Made by a program: the position numbers and the translations under genes. From Agrococcus sp. ProA11 (lineage in GTDB: Bacteria > Actinomycetota > Actinomycetes > Actinomycetales > Microbacteriaceae): a stretch of DNA of 64,000 bases. The notes beneath the pieces are model-generated. The model had not been told where the DNA came from and did no database searches. It worked only from the letters and a program-made list of their open reading frames with translations. Location: the NCBI RefSeq assembly GCF_039880525.1, contig NZ_CP156989.1, positions 2,232,001-2,296,000 of the forward strand, given 5' to 3'. Shown in pieces: positions 18,599 to 28,433 of this stretch (positions are counted from its first letter, which is position 1; each line of letters starts with the position of its first letter).

Positions 18599-19678
18599 TC
18601 AGGCGGGCACGACGGCGGCGTGCTCCGAGAACCACACGGCCCGCACGGCGTCACCGCGGCGATACGGCGCGTCGTCGTGCGGCGCGTGGTCGTTGTGCCG
18701 CTCGGCGACGACGGTGAGCCCCTGCTCGGTCGCGATGATGTAGCGCGTCGCGGGGCCGGTGTACACCGTCTCGGCAATCGTGCCGAGCACGCTCGTCTCG
18801 CTGTCGGCAGCGCGGTGGTCGGGTGCCGCGAGCCGCACGCGCTCGGGACGCACGCTGATCGCGCTGTCGACTCCGGTGATCGCGCGAGCCGTCTCCGCCG
18901 GGATGAGGTTCGAGATGCCGAGGAAGCTCGCCACGAACGCGGTCTGCGGGTACTCGTAGACCTCTCGGGGCGTGCCGACCTGCTCGACGCGACCCTGGTT
19001 GAAGACCGCGATGCGGTCGCTCAGCGTCAGCGCCTCCTCCTGGTCGTGGGTGACGAACACGAACGTGATGCCGACCTCGCGCTGGATCTGCTTCAGCTCG
19101 AGCTGCATCTGCTCGCGCAGCTGCTTGTCGAGCGCCCCGAGCGGCTCGTCGAGCAGCAGCACGCGCGGGCGCAGGATGAGCGCGCGGGCGAGCGCGATGC
19201 GCTGGCGCTGTCCACCGGAGAGCTGGTGCGGCAGCCGGTCGGCGAGGTGCGACAGCTGCACCTGCGCGAGCGACGCCGCGACCCGCTCGGCGATCTCGCC
19301 CTTCGGTGTCTTGCGCACCTTGAGGCCGTAGGCCACGTTGTCGGCGATCGTCATGTGCGGGAAGAGCGCGTAGTCCTGGAACACCGTGTTCACGGTGCGG
19401 TCGAAGGGCGCTGCCGAAGTGACGTCGGTGCCGTCCAGCAGGATCCGTCCACTCGTGGCGTCCTCGAAGCCGGCGATCATCCGCAGCACGGTCGTCTTCC
19501 CCGAGCCGGAGGGGCCGAGCATCGAGAAGAACTCGCCCGGCGCGATCTGCAGGTCGAGGTCCTGCACGGCAGTGGTCTCGCCGAAGCGCTTGGTCACCCC
19601 CCGCAGCTCGACGCCCGATGTGGGGCCGGCGGGCGCGTCGCGGTCGCCGTCGGCGGTGCTGCTGTCAGTGCTTCCCAT
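18599..19678 (-). CDS. ABC transporter ATP-binding protein, PotA-like
   Basis: A 359-residue ATPase. Walker A is GPSGSGKTT, the signature [15 protein letters not shown], Walker [14 protein letters not shown], and the H-loop VTHDQEEAL. The C-terminal TOBE domain (about 280-359) includes [10 protein letters not shown]. It is the first gene of a four-gene importer operon transcribed away from a GntR regulator; its promoter region carries a palindrome. Confidence 0.93.
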   Translation of the reverse strand: MGSTDSSTADGDRDAPAGPTSGVELRGVTKRFGETTAVQDLDLQIAPGEFFSMLGPSGSGKTTVLRMIAGFEDATSGRILLDGTDVTSAAPFDRTVNTVFQDYALFPHMTIADNVAYGLKVRKTPKGEIAERVAASLAQVQLSHLADRLPHQLSGGQRQRIALARALILRPRVLLLDEPLGALDKQLREQMQLELKQIQREVGITFVFVTHDQEEALTLSDRIAVFNQGRVEQVGTPREVYEYPQTAFVASFLGISNLIPAETARAITGVDSAISVRPERVRLAAPDHRAADSETSVLGTIAETVYTGPATRYIIATEQGLTVVAERHNDHAPHDDAPYRRGDAVRAVWFSEHAAVVPA

Positions 19679-19726
19679 GAGTCGGCGACTCCTCCGAGCT
19701 TCGTTGATGCGGGGCGTGTGACGCTA

Positions 19727-19755
19727 AACATATAGTTTCATATGTCTTCCGACAA
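19727..19755 (-). promoter_or_regulatory. Promoter of the polyamine-type importer operon
   Basis: On the minus strand TTGTCG (19755-19750) and TATGTT (19732-19727) with a 17-base spacer. The spacer is almost filled by the palindrome at 19728-19745. Confidence 0.55.
19728..19745. promoter_or_regulatory. Candidate GntR operator (ACATAT-N6-ATATGT)
   Basis: An 18-base interrupted palindrome with perfect 6-base arms, AT-rich in a GC-rich background. It overlaps the importer -10 box and lies 99 bases upstream of the divergent GntR start, so one site could serve both genes. Confidence 0.6.
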
Positions 19756-19843
19756 GTCGGGCGTATAGGCTCCCCATCACGGAGGTCCGGTCCGCCGGAG
19801 CGCCGTTGCCACGCGACGGGCGGATCGACGCTCGTGCACGAGA

Positions 19844-20620
19844 ATGGACGCCATGTCGACGCCGCCGTCAGCGCCCCCCACACGCTGGGGTCGGCCCACG
19901 CGACTGCTGAGCGCTGTCTTCCGGCCCATCGGCGACGAGGGACGCGCCGCGCTCGTCGAGCGACGCATCGCCGAGGCCATCATGGGCGGCGTGCTCCAGC
20001 CCGGCGAGCGCCTGCCGTCCGAGGCCGAGATGGCGCAGTCGTTCGGCGTCGCCCCCGCGACCGCGCGCGAATCGCTGCTGGCCCTGCGCGCTCGGGGGCT
20101 GATCGTCACCCGACGGGGTCGCGGGGGTGGCAGCTTCGTCGCCGACTCCGCGGACCCTGCCGCGTTCGCGCGCTCTGCGCTGCTGCGCACCTCCCGCGTG
20201 GGCCTCCGCGATGCGGCGGTGCACTACCTCGCCATCACCCGGGCGAGCGTCGAGCTCGCCGCCCGGCGTGCGGCGCCGAGCGAGGTCGAGCAGATCGCCG
20301 CCCGACTGCGGCGCGCCGATCGCTCCGATCCCACCGCCTGGCGACGGCAGTGCGACGACGCGCAGATCGAGCTCTCCGCCCTCAGCCAGTCCGCGCGGCT
20401 GACTCGCGAGCAGATGCGGCTGCAGGCCGAGCTGTCGCCGCTGCTGGCGCTCGTCGAGTCGGATCCTGCCGAGCGCGACCGCATGGCTGACGGCTTCCTC
20501 GAGGTGCTCGACCTGGCCGCGCGGGGCGATGCCGCGCGCGCGTCCGCACTCGTGCGCGACGGGATCGGTCGAGCCGTCGAGTGGCTCATCGCCTATCGTG
20601 CCGAGCTGGAGGCAGGATGA
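19844..20620 (+). CDS. GntR-family transcriptional regulator (FadR/FCD type)
   Basis: A 258-residue regulator. The winged helix-turn-helix is at about residues 38-100, with GERLPSEAEMAQSFGVAPATARESLLALRARGLI and the GRGGGSFV wing. The all-helical C-terminal part looks like an FCD ligand domain. It is divergent from the polyamine-type importer and overlaps, in a different frame, the region before a Cache-domain gene, so it most likely controls the importer in response to its substrate. ATG at 19853 is an alternative start nine bases on. Confidence 0.87.
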   Translation: MDAMSTPPSAPPTRWGRPTRLLSAVFRPIGDEGRAALVERRIAEAIMGGVLQPGERLPSEAEMAQSFGVAPATARESLLALRARGLIVTRRGRGGGSFVADSADPAAFARSALLRTSRVGLRDAAVHYLAITRASVELAARRAAPSEVEQIAARLRRADRSDPTAWRRQCDDAQIELSALSQSARLTREQMRLQAELSPLLALVESDPAERDRMADGFLEVLDLAARGDAARASALVRDGIGRAVEWLIAYRAELEAG

Positions 20621-20660
20621 GTGCGACCTCTCCATCGCGACCGTCAAGGAGGACAGCATC

Positions 20661-21368
20661 GTGAGCATCAGCCCTGTGACCACCCACACCGACATCGTCA
20701 GCGAGTACTTCGGCGGAGCCATCGCGGCGCTCGAGGCGTGGAGGAACGAGTTCGTCGATGACCTGCGGGAGGCTCGCGCGCGCGGTCCCGTGACCACCGA
20801 TGCGCTGGATGCGCTCGTCGCGCCCTATGCGCAGCGCACCTTCGCGGTCGATCTGCCCGTCTACGGGGCGGGATTCATCGCGGCCCTCGACTCGCTGGCG
20901 GACGCCCGCAGCCACCTCGCGTGGTGGCAGGGCATCGACCGGGCCCAGCTGGTGCTCGCGGCGCAATCGGTGACGAAGCAGCACATCGACTACTCAGAGC
21001 TCGAGTGGTACCGCGTGCCCCAGCAGACGGGTGAGGCGCATGTCGCGGGCCCGTACGTCGACTACCTCTGCAGCGACGAGTACACGATCACGGTCGCTCT
21101 CCCCGTGCTGCTGGACGGGGCCTTCGCGGGTGTCGCGGGGCTCGATCTGCTGATCGACGAGGTCGAGCGCGACCTCACGCCGCGGCTCGCGCTGCTCGGC
21201 TCGGACATCTCGGTGGTCAACGGCATCGGGCGCGTGCTGCTGTCGACCAGCAGCTGGCGCGAGACCGGCGACTCGATCCGCGGCGACGCGCGTGACGGGC
21301 TCACGTCCTTCTCGTGCCCTGGCATGGCGCTCGAGATCGTGCAGGGCCCCGACGCCGGGCGGGGCTAG
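20661..21368 (+). CDS. Soluble Cache-domain protein
   Basis: A 235-residue protein without signal peptide or membrane helix. Its second half (YVDYLCSDEYTITVALPVLLDGAFAGVAGLDLLIDEVE) has the strand pattern and the G-V-A-G-x-D motif of a dCache/PDC sensor fold, usually found outside the membrane in chemoreceptors and kinases. Here it is predicted to be cytoplasmic. The GTG at 20661 was chosen for the excellent AAGGAGGAC nine bases before it. It sits 41 bases after the GntR gene and probably shares its transcript; a role in binding the importer's substrate is inferred. Confidence 0.75.
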   Translation: MSISPVTTHTDIVSEYFGGAIAALEAWRNEFVDDLREARARGPVTTDALDALVAPYAQRTFAVDLPVYGAGFIAALDSLADARSHLAWWQGIDRAQLVLAAQSVTKQHIDYSELEWYRVPQQTGEAHVAGPYVDYLCSDEYTITVALPVLLDGAFAGVAGLDLLIDEVERDLTPRLALLGSDISVVNGIGRVLLSTSSWRETGDSIRGDARDGLTSFSCPGMALEIVQGPDAGRG

Positions 21369-21386
21369 CACCCGGCGAGCCGCCGC

Positions 21387-22772
21387 TCAGCGGTCGATCG
21401 ACGGGTCGTACGCGTCGTCGTCCTCGTGCCAGACGACGTCCACGACCTCTTCGCGGGTGGATGACTCCTCCATCGGCTCGCCCTCGACGGCGTCGTCGAC
21501 CCGCAGCGTGAGATCGGCCAGCGGGTCGACCTCGGGTGCCGACACGGTGTGCGAGTCGGGCACGACCACTCGGTCCTCTGCGGCGACGGTCTGCGCCGGC
21601 GTCTCGGTCTCCTTGTCGGCATCGCGGGCCGGCGTCTCGGAGGCCGCCCACGTGCGGGGGTCGGCGGCATCGGCGACGTGCATGAGCGACTGCACCTCCG
21701 CCATGAAGCCGTGCAGCTGGGTCTGCTGGTAGCGCAGGCTGCGCGTGCGGTCCTCGGCGTCGCGCAGCACATCCTTGGTGTGCTTCGTGACGGTGTCGAC
21801 GATCGCCTGCGAGCGCTGGCGGGCCTCGTCCAGCATCGAGGAGGCCCTCGCCTTGGCGCTCGCCTCGATCTGCGCGGCCTGCGCCTTCGACAGCCGCTCG
21901 TAGGCCTCGGACTGCTCGGCGACGTGCGTGGCGTGCGCGAGCGCCGAGGCGACCTTCTCGTTCGCGTCGGCGGTGATCCGCTCCGCGTGTGCGACGGCTT
22001 GGCTGTGCAGCCGCAGGAACTCCTGCTGCGCGTCGTCGTGGCGGCGTGTGATCGCCGCGTCGAGCTCGATCCGACGGGCCTTGGCCTCGCGCACGATCCG
22101 GTCGGCATCGAGCTTCAGGTCATCGGTCTCGCGCTGCGCCTGCGCCCGCATGGCGGCGGCCGCCCGCTCGGCCTCGCCCAGCAGCACCTGCGCCTCGCGA
22201 TCGGCCTGCGCCACCTTGTCACCCAGCGAGCCGAGCTCGGTCTCGATCCGGGCGCGATGCGCGGTCTGCTCGGTCTCGGCGCGACGGCGAGCCAGCTCGG
22301 CCTCGTGCTGCGCCTCCTGCAGCACCCTGGCGGCCTCCTCCTGCGCGTCCTTCCGTATGCGGTCGCGCTCGGCGTTGGCCTCGTCGAGGATGCGCTCCGA
22401 GGCGTTCGTGGCGTTCTGCACGAGCGTCGTCGCCTGGTCCTCGGCGACCCGCAGGATCTCGGCGAAGCGCACACGCGTCTGCCGACCCTCCTCCGCCTCG
22501 CCGGTCTCCGGGTCGTCGTCGGACTCGTCGTCGAGCGTCTGCACCTGCTGCGCGAGCCGGAGCATGCGAGCCTCGGCCTGGTCGGCGCGCGCGATGGCGG
22601 CGTCGAGATCCTCCGTGAGGTGCTGCACCCGGGCCTCGGTTGCGAGCGCCGCCTGCTCGCCTGCCCGCTTGAGCTCGTCGAGCTCGCGCCGCAGCTCGCT
22701 GAGCGCGCCATCGACCTGCACGCGGTCGTAGCCGCGGAATGCCTGTTCGAATGCTGGCTGCTGATCCGTCAC
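21387..22772 (-). CDS. DivIVA-like coiled-coil protein
   Basis: A 461-residue protein with an N-terminal F-RGYDR-QVD motif at about residues 12-20, characteristic of DivIVA-domain proteins, then a nearly continuous heptad-rich coiled coil (about 25-365) dominated by Ala, Glu, Arg and Gln, interrupted by an acidic linker near residues 82-98. The last 95 residues are acidic and disordered. Actinobacterial DivIVA-like proteins (Wag31, Scy, FilP relatives) organise polar growth and division; this one is a paralogue, and its exact role is unknown. It converges with the Cache gene. Confidence 0.8.
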   Translation of the reverse strand: MTDQQPAFEQAFRGYDRVQVDGALSELRRELDELKRAGEQAALATEARVQHLTEDLDAAIARADQAEARMLRLAQQVQTLDDESDDDPETGEAEEGRQTRVRFAEILRVAEDQATTLVQNATNASERILDEANAERDRIRKDAQEEAARVLQEAQHEAELARRRAETEQTAHRARIETELGSLGDKVAQADREAQVLLGEAERAAAAMRAQAQRETDDLKLDADRIVREAKARRIELDAAITRRHDDAQQEFLRLHSQAVAHAERITADANEKVASALAHATHVAEQSEAYERLSKAQAAQIEASAKARASSMLDEARQRSQAIVDTVTKHTKDVLRDAEDRTRSLRYQQTQLHGFMAEVQSLMHVADAADPRTWAASETPARDADKETETPAQTVAAEDRVVVPDSHTVSAPEVDPLADLTLRVDDAVEGEPMEESSTREEVVDVVWHEDDDAYDPSIDR

Positions 22773-22880
22773 GCTGTGCCTCCGACTCCAGAGCCGATCA
22801 CCTCGTCGGCCAATTGCCGAGTCTATGCCGGGGCCGAGCCGGTGGCCGCCCGATCAGATATCTGCCACGATGCAGGTGCT

Positions 22881-23525
22881 ATGACCCCGCACGGCATCGT
22901 GTTCGACCTCGACGGCACCCTCACCGACTCCAAGCAGGGCCTGCTGTCGAGCCTGCGTCACATGCACGCTGCGCAGGGGTGGGATGCCCCCGACGACGCC
23001 GAGCTCACGCGCTGGCTGGGACCGCCGGTGGCGACCGTGCTCGCCGAGGCCGGCCGCACCGCCGAGGAGATCGATGCCGCCCTCACGGTCTTCCGAGCCC
23101 GCATGCTCGAGGGCGGCCTCCTCGACTCCTCGCTCTACCCGGGCATCGCGCAGCTCATCGCCGAGCTCGATGGCGCCGGGCGGCCGATGGCGGTCGCCAC
23201 GCACAAGATCCAGCGCGACGCCGAAGCCGTGATCGACCACTACGGGCTGCGGCACCGCTTCCGCGGCGTGCACGGACGGCTCGCCGGCGAGCTCGGCCAC
23301 TCGAAGGCCGAGGTCATCGCGCGGGCCGCCGCTTCCATCGGGGCGCCGGTCGAGCGACTCGTCATGGTCGGCGATCGCGTGAACGACATCGCCTCCGCGC
23401 ACGAGCTGGGCATGCGATCGATCGGTGTCGCCTACGGCTACGGCGGCCGCGCGGAGCTCGAGTCGGCCGGCGCCACGCGGATCGTCGACTCGGTCGATGC
23501 GCTGCGGAGCCTGCTCGTCGGCTAG
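22881..23525 (+). CDS. HAD-family hydrolase, phosphoglycolate phosphatase-like
   Basis: A 214-residue HAD phosphatase. Motif I is FDLDGTLTDS (Asp nucleophile at residue 8), motif II is in AVATHK, and motif III/IV is MVGDRVNDIASA. The helical cap between residues 18 and 85 is of the Gph/PPase subtype. The substrate is unknown. The ATG at 22881 is preceded only by a weak AGGTGCT. Confidence 0.85.
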   Translation: MTPHGIVFDLDGTLTDSKQGLLSSLRHMHAAQGWDAPDDAELTRWLGPPVATVLAEAGRTAEEIDAALTVFRARMLEGGLLDSSLYPGIAQLIAELDGAGRPMAVATHKIQRDAEAVIDHYGLRHRFRGVHGRLAGELGHSKAEVIARAAASIGAPVERLVMVGDRVNDIASAHELGMRSIGVAYGYGGRAELESAGATRIVDSVDALRSLLVG

Positions 23526-23541
23526 CCGAGAGCGCCCTGCC

Positions 23542-24357
23542 TCAACCGGCGTCGAGGTCGGATGCGCTGCGACGCGCTCTCGCTCGCTCGGCCTGCACTG
23601 CGAGCTGCGCGTCCGGCGGATAGCCGACGGCGACGAGCGTCAGACCGTGCGCCGGCATGAGCCCGGTGAGCGGCGACCGCTGCCGGGCATCGAGCAGCCG
23701 GATCGCATCCGCCAGCCCCAGCCTGCCCTCCCCCACCCGCACGCAGGCGGCGACGAGCGCGCGCACCATGGAGTGGCAGAACGCATCGGCAGTCAGCGAC
23801 GCCGTCAGCAGCTCGCCGTCGTGCCGCCAGGAGAACTCGCGCAGCTCGCGGATCGTCGTCGCCCCCTCGCGCGGCTTGCAGAAGGCGGCGAAGTCTCGCA
23901 GGCCGACAAGGGCGTCCGCCGTGCGGCGCATCGCCTCGACGTCGAGCGGTCGCGGCACATGCGCAGCCGTGCGCCGCTCGAGCGGATCCGCGGCCGCAGA
24001 CGCCACGATCCGGTAGCGGTACGAGCGCGAGAGCGCTGAGAAGCGTGCGTCGAAGCCCTCGGGCGCGATCGAGACCTCGCGCACGACGAGGTCGCCCTCC
24101 GGGGCCGCCAGCCTTGAGAGCCGCCGCGCCAGGTGCGGCACGATCGCGAGCGCGTCGGGCACATCGGCGTGCGCGACCTGCCCGCTCGCGTGCACACCCG
24201 CATCCGTCCGGCCGGCCACCGTGACACGCACGTGCTCGCGCGCGATCGTCGTGAGGGCCCGCTCCAGCTCGCCCTGGCAGGTGCGCAGTCCCGGCTGGCT
24301 CGCCCAACCCGAGAACGCGCCGCCGTCGTAGGCGAGGTCGAGTCGGATCCGGGGCAC
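23542..24357 (-). CDS. truA: tRNA pseudouridine(38-40) synthase TruA
   Basis: A 271-residue enzyme isomerising uridines 38-40 of tRNA anticodon arms. The catalytic aspartate is D52 in AGRTDAGVHASGQVAH; LDLAYDGGAFSGWA at the N-terminus is diagnostic. In actinobacteria truA often follows rplQ directly, as the last gene of the alpha cluster; here a GH15 gene of opposite orientation has come between them (24417-26252). Confidence 0.97.
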   Translation of the reverse strand: MPRIRLDLAYDGGAFSGWASQPGLRTCQGELERALTTIAREHVRVTVAGRTDAGVHASGQVAHADVPDALAIVPHLARRLSRLAAPEGDLVVREVSIAPEGFDARFSALSRSYRYRIVASAAADPLERRTAAHVPRPLDVEAMRRTADALVGLRDFAAFCKPREGATTIRELREFSWRHDGELLTASLTADAFCHSMVRALVAACVRVGEGRLGLADAIRLLDARQRSPLTGLMPAHGLTLVAVGYPPDAQLAVQAERARARRSASDLDAG

Positions 24358-24416
24358 CGTGCCAGCCTAGGTGCACCTGCCATGCCCCTCCCGGCGGTGG
24401 CAGATACCCTCGCGGC

Positions 24417-26252
24417 ATGGCGAAACAGCACCCGCAGCCCATCGACGACTACGCGATGATCGGCGACCGCTCCACGGCCGCGCTCGTCGGCCGTGACGGC
24501 TCGATCGACTGGCTCTGCCTGCCGCACTTCGACTCGCACGCCTGCTTCGCCGCCCTGCTGGGCGAGAGCGAGCACGGCCGATGGCTGGTCGGTCCGCTGC
24601 ACGAGGCATCCACCACCCGCCGGTACGTGGCCGGCAGTCTCGTGCTCGAGACGACGCACGAGACCGCCACCGGCACGGTGATGGTGACGGACGCGATGCC
24701 GACGACGAGCGGTCGTTCCGACGTCGTGCGCATCATCGAGGGCATCTCGGGCGAGGTCGAGCTCGAGCAGGAACTGGTGGTGCGCTTCGGCTACGGCGCC
24801 ATCCCGCCCTGGTTCCGCCGCACGCGGGAGCGCGGCGAGGAGATGCTCGTCGCGGTGGCGGGCCCCGACCGGCTGGTGCTGCGCGGGCCCGCGCTGCCGC
24901 GTGCCGATGGGCATCGGCACCGGTCGACGTTCACGGTGCGGGAGGGCGACCGCCTGGTGCTCGACATGTGCTGGCAGAACTCCTGGCTGCCGATCGCGGA
25001 GTCGGTCGGTGAGGCGGAGGTCGTGCGGACCACCGTCGCGGAATCGTCGGACTGGCTGCGCGCGCTCGACTATGAGGGCCCGTACATGGAAGCGGTGCAG
25101 ACGAGCGTGCTCGTGCTGCGCGCGCTCACCGACATCACGACCGGCGGGATCCTCGCCGCCCCCACCACCTCGCTGCCGGAGGAGCCGGGCGGTGAGCGCA
25201 ACTGGGACTACCGGTTCACGTGGCTGCGCGATGCCTCGCTGACGGTCGACGCCATGCTCGCGGTTCGGCTCACCGAGAAGGTGGGGCTGTGGCGCAACTG
25301 GCTGCTGCGCGCGATCGCGGGCGATCCCGAGGACATGCGCATCATGTACCGGCGCGATGGCGGTCGCGAGCTGGACGAGCGCGTGCTCGAGCACCTGCCG
25401 GGCTACGGCGGCGCCGCGCCGGTGCGCATCGGGAACGGCGCCGCGTGCCAGCGCCAGCACGACGTGCTCGGCCAGGTGATGCTGACGCTCGGGCGACTGC
25501 GCGAGCTGGGACTGGATGACTCGCACGACGCGTGGCACATGCAGCGGGCGCTGCTCGACGAGCTCGCCCAGCACTGGCAGGAGCCCGACCAGGGACTCTG
25601 GGAGATGCGCGGCGACCCGCAGTACTTCACCCATTCACGGGCGATGATGTGGGCGGCGTTCGACTGCGGCGTGCGCGCGATCGAGTCGGGCTGCGAGGGC
25701 GATCCGAGCCGGTGGATCGCGCTGCGGGATGCGCTGCGCGAGGAGGTGCTGACGCGCGGCTTCGACGAGTCCACCGGATCGTTCCGCCAGCACTACGCGA
25801 CGAGCGAGGTGGATGCATCGCTGCTGCAGCTGCCCACGATCGGCATCATCGACGCGACCGATCCGCGCTTCCTCGGCACGCTCGCGCGCATCGAGCAGGA
25901 TCTGCTGGTGGACGGCATCCCGCTGCGCTACCGCACCACGGGCGTCGACGGGCTCGCGGGCGGCGAGCACCCCTTCGTGCTGTGCGGCTTCTGGCTCGTC
26001 AGCGCGTACGCGCAGGCAGGTCGGCTCGACGATGCGGAGGCGCTCATGGATCGCCTCGTCGCGCTGCGCAACGATGTCGGGCTGCTGGCAGAGGAGATCG
26101 ACCCGACGACCGGTCGCCACTGGGGCAACTTCCCGCAGGCGTTCTCGCACCTGGGCCTGGTGATCGCGGCGACGGAGCTCGCGACGGCACGCGGCGCGGA
26201 TGCCGGCCTCGCCCCCGATGGCGACCGCAGCCTGGAGACCCAGCGCAGCTGA
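24417..26252 (+). CDS. Glycoside hydrolase family 15 protein
   Basis: A 611-residue protein. The N-terminal trehalase-like domain has IGDRSTAALVGRDGSIDWLCLP (about 14-35), and the (alpha/alpha)6 barrel starts with ERNWDYRFTWLRDASLTVDAM (about 260-280). Actinobacterial members include glucoamylases and mycobacterial-type trehalases; which sugar is cut here cannot be told. There is no signal peptide, so it acts in the cytoplasm. It is inserted between rplQ and truA and ends against rplQ across a shared terminator. Confidence 0.88.
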   Translation: MAKQHPQPIDDYAMIGDRSTAALVGRDGSIDWLCLPHFDSHACFAALLGESEHGRWLVGPLHEASTTRRYVAGSLVLETTHETATGTVMVTDAMPTTSGRSDVVRIIEGISGEVELEQELVVRFGYGAIPPWFRRTRERGEEMLVAVAGPDRLVLRGPALPRADGHRHRSTFTVREGDRLVLDMCWQNSWLPIAESVGEAEVVRTTVAESSDWLRALDYEGPYMEAVQTSVLVLRALTDITTGGILAAPTTSLPEEPGGERNWDYRFTWLRDASLTVDAMLAVRLTEKVGLWRNWLLRAIAGDPEDMRIMYRRDGGRELDERVLEHLPGYGGAAPVRIGNGAACQRQHDVLGQVMLTLGRLRELGLDDSHDAWHMQRALLDELAQHWQEPDQGLWEMRGDPQYFTHSRAMMWAAFDCGVRAIESGCEGDPSRWIALRDALREEVLTRGFDESTGSFRQHYATSEVDASLLQLPTIGIIDATDPRFLGTLARIEQDLLVDGIPLRYRTTGVDGLAGGEHPFVLCGFWLVSAYAQAGRLDDAEALMDRLVALRNDVGLLAEEIDPTTGRHWGNFPQAFSHLGLVIAATELATARGADAGLAPDGDRSLETQRS

Positions 26253-26268
26253 GCGCGCGAACGACGAA

Positions 26269-26294
26269 GGGGGCCCCGCGAATGCGGGACCCCC
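26269..26294. terminator. Bidirectional terminator between GH15 gene and rplQ
   Basis: An 11-base stem (GGGGGCCCCGC) with one mismatch and a GAAT loop, 17 bases from both stop codons. Confidence 0.78.
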
Positions 26295-26310
26295 TCTGTC
26301 GTTGCGCTGG

Positions 26311-26889
26311 CTACTTGCCGGCCTCGGTGTCGTCGTCGCCGTCGGCGGTCTCGACGTCGGCGGACTCGACCGTCTCGGTCTCCGCAGCCTCGGTGGGCTC
26401 CTCGGCCTCGACGGCCTCGGTCTCAGCGTCAGCGGCCTCGACGTCGGCGGCCTTGGCCTCCGAAGCCTCCTGGTCGGCGGTCGCCGACTGCGCGGCAGCG
26501 GCGGCCTTCGACTTCGAGGCCTTCTTCTGGACCGGCTCGAGCACGAGCTCGATCTGGGCCATGGGGGCGTTGTCGCCCTTGCGGAAGCCGAGCTTCGTGA
26601 TGCGGGTGTAGCCGCCCTCACGCTCGGCCATGAGCGGTGCGATCTCCGTGAAGAGCTCGTGCACGACGCCCTTGTCGCCGATCACGCCGAGCACACGACG
26701 ACGCGCGTGCAGGTCGCCGCGCTTGGCGAAGGTGATCAGGCGCTCAGCCACCGGGCGGAGGCGCTTGGCCTTCGTCTCGGTGGTCTTGATCGACTTGTGC
26801 GTGAAGAGCGCTGCCGCGAGGTTCGCGAGCAGCAGACGCTCGTGCGCCGGTCCGCCTCCGAGGCGGGGACCCTTTGTGGGCTTGGGCAT
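26311..26889 (-). CDS. rplQ: 50S ribosomal protein L17
   Basis: The first 120 or so residues are a standard L17 ([21 protein letters not shown] start). A further 70 residues form an Ala/Glu/Val-rich acidic tail, a frequent actinobacterial extension without known function. Last gene of the alpha cluster, 36 bases after rpoA. Confidence 0.97.
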   Translation of the reverse strand: MPKPTKGPRLGGGPAHERLLLANLAAALFTHKSIKTTETKAKRLRPVAERLITFAKRGDLHARRRVLGVIGDKGVVHELFTEIAPLMAEREGGYTRITKLGFRKGDNAPMAQIELVLEPVQKKASKSKAAAAAQSATADQEASEAKAADVEAADAETEAVEAEEPTEAAETETVESADVETADGDDDTEAGK

Positions 26890-26925
26890 GATTCGTTTCC
26901 CTCTAGTTCTTCAGTCGGCCCGCGT

Positions 26926-27915
26926 TCAGCGAGCGTCCTCGTCGTAACCGCTGTAGAAGTGCGCGCCGTCGAAGCCGGGCACCGCGTCCTTGAGCGAGAG
27001 GCCGAGCTCGACGAGCTTGTCCTTCACCTCGTCGACCGACTTCTGGCCGAAGTTGCGGATGTTCATCAGCTGCGTCTCGCTCAGCGCCACCAGCTCGGAC
27101 ACCGTGTTGATGCCCTCGCGCTTGAGGCAGTTGTACGAGCGGACCGACAGGTCGAGCTCCTCGATCGGCGTGGCGAGCTCGCCCGAGCCGATGGCCTCGG
27201 CGGGCGCCTGGCCGATCTCGATGCCCTCGGCCTCGGCGTTCAGGTCGCGCGTGAGGCCGAACAGCTCGACGAGCGTGCGACCGGCCGACGCGATGGCGTC
27301 GCGCGGCGAGATCGCCGGCTTCGACTCCACGTCGACGACGAGCGAGTCGAAGTCGGTGCGCTCACCGGCACGCGTCGCCTCGACGCGGTAGGTGACCTTC
27401 AGCACGGGCGAGTAGATCGAGTCGATCGGGATGACCCCTGCCTCGGCGAACTCGTCGCGGTTCTGGACGGCGGAGACGTAGCCGCGGCCACGCTCGATCG
27501 TCAGCTCGAGCTGCAGCTTCGCCGAGTCGTTCAGCGTCGCGAGCACGAGCTCGGGATTGTGGATCTCGACACCGGCGGGAGCCGTGATGTCGGCGGCCGT
27601 GACCGTGCCCGCGCCCTGGCGCGAGAGGTAGGCGACGACGGGCTCGTCGTGCTCGGACGAGACGACGAGCCGCTTGATGTTGAGGATCATCTCGGTGACG
27701 TCCTCCTTGACACCGGCGATCGTGGAGAACTCGTGGAGCACTCCGTCGAGGCGGATGCTGGTGACAGCAGCGCCGGGGATCGACGAGAGGAGGGTGCGGC
27801 GGAGGGAGTTGCCGAGGGTGTAGCCGAAGCCCGGCTCGAGCGGCTCGATGGTGAACCGCGAGCGGTGCTCGGAGACGGTCTCCTCGGTGACAGTGGGGCG
27901 CTGGGCGATCAGCAC
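26926..27915 (-). CDS. rpoA: DNA-directed RNA polymerase alpha subunit
   Basis: A 329-residue alpha subunit. The N-terminal assembly domain begins with LIAQRPTV and has [20 protein letters not shown]; the C-terminal domain (about 245-315) includes [19 protein letters not shown], the surface that contacts UP elements and activators. The usual rpsD is missing between rpsK and rpoA; two hairpins lie in that 97-base gap. Confidence 0.98.
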   Translation of the reverse strand: MLIAQRPTVTEETVSEHRSRFTIEPLEPGFGYTLGNSLRRTLLSSIPGAAVTSIRLDGVLHEFSTIAGVKEDVTEMILNIKRLVVSSEHDEPVVAYLSRQGAGTVTAADITAPAGVEIHNPELVLATLNDSAKLQLELTIERGRGYVSAVQNRDEFAEAGVIPIDSIYSPVLKVTYRVEATRAGERTDFDSLVVDVESKPAISPRDAIASAGRTLVELFGLTRDLNAEAEGIEIGQAPAEAIGSGELATPIEELDLSVRSYNCLKREGINTVSELVALSETQLMNIRNFGQKSVDEVKDKLVELGLSLKDAVPGFDGAHFYSGYDEDAR

Positions 27916-27933
27916 GTGTCGGTTCCTTTCGGT

Positions 27934-28003
27934 CGCGAGTCCGCTATATGACTCGCGTGTTCAATGACGGCGGATAGCCGGGCAGGGGGATCCCCTGCCC
28001 GGC
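27934..28003 (-). terminator. Two hairpins between rpsK and rpoA
   Basis: An 8-bp stem (CGCGAGTC, 27934-27957, loop of 8) and a 12-bp stem (GCCGGGCAGGGG, 27977-28003, loop GAT), both perfect. They may attenuate or process the transcript between rpsK and rpoA. Confidence 0.65.
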
Positions 28004-28012
28004 GGGAACGAC

Positions 28013-28411
28013 TTAGTTGCGGCGGGGCTTCGGCGGACGAACGCCGTTGTGCGCCTGCGGCGTCACGTCGTGGATCGCGCCGATCTCCAGGCCAGCGGCC
28101 TGGAGGGAGCGGATCGCCGTCTCGCGACCCGAACCGGCGCCCTTGACGAAGACGTCGACCTTCTTCATGCCGTGGTCCTGCGCCTGACGCGCAGCCGACT
28201 CGGCGGCGAGCTGCGCGGCGTAGGGGGTCGACTTGCGCGAACCCTTCATGCCGACGCCGCCACCCGAGACCTGCGAGACGACGGCCCCGGTGGTGTCGGT
28301 GATCGAGACGATCGTGTTGTTGAACGTCGACTTGATGTGAGCGTGGCCCACTGCGATGTTCTTCTTGTCCTTCTTGCGCGGCTTGCGGACCGCGGACTTG
28401 GGAGCTGCCAT
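28013..28411 (-). CDS. rpsK: 30S ribosomal protein S11
   Basis: A 132-residue S11 with a basic N-terminus ([13 protein letters not shown]) and the diagnostic [16 protein letters not shown] and C-terminal [10 protein letters not shown]. It binds 16S rRNA in the platform. It follows rpsM by 22 bases. Confidence 0.98.
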   Translation of the reverse strand: MAAPKSAVRKPRKKDKKNIAVGHAHIKSTFNNTIVSITDTTGAVVSQVSGGGVGMKGSRKSTPYAAQLAAESAARQAQDHGMKKVDVFVKGAGSGRETAIRSLQAAGLEIGAIHDVTPQAHNGVRPPKPRRN

Positions 28412-28433
28412 GTTGTCCTAACCTCCACGCGGC

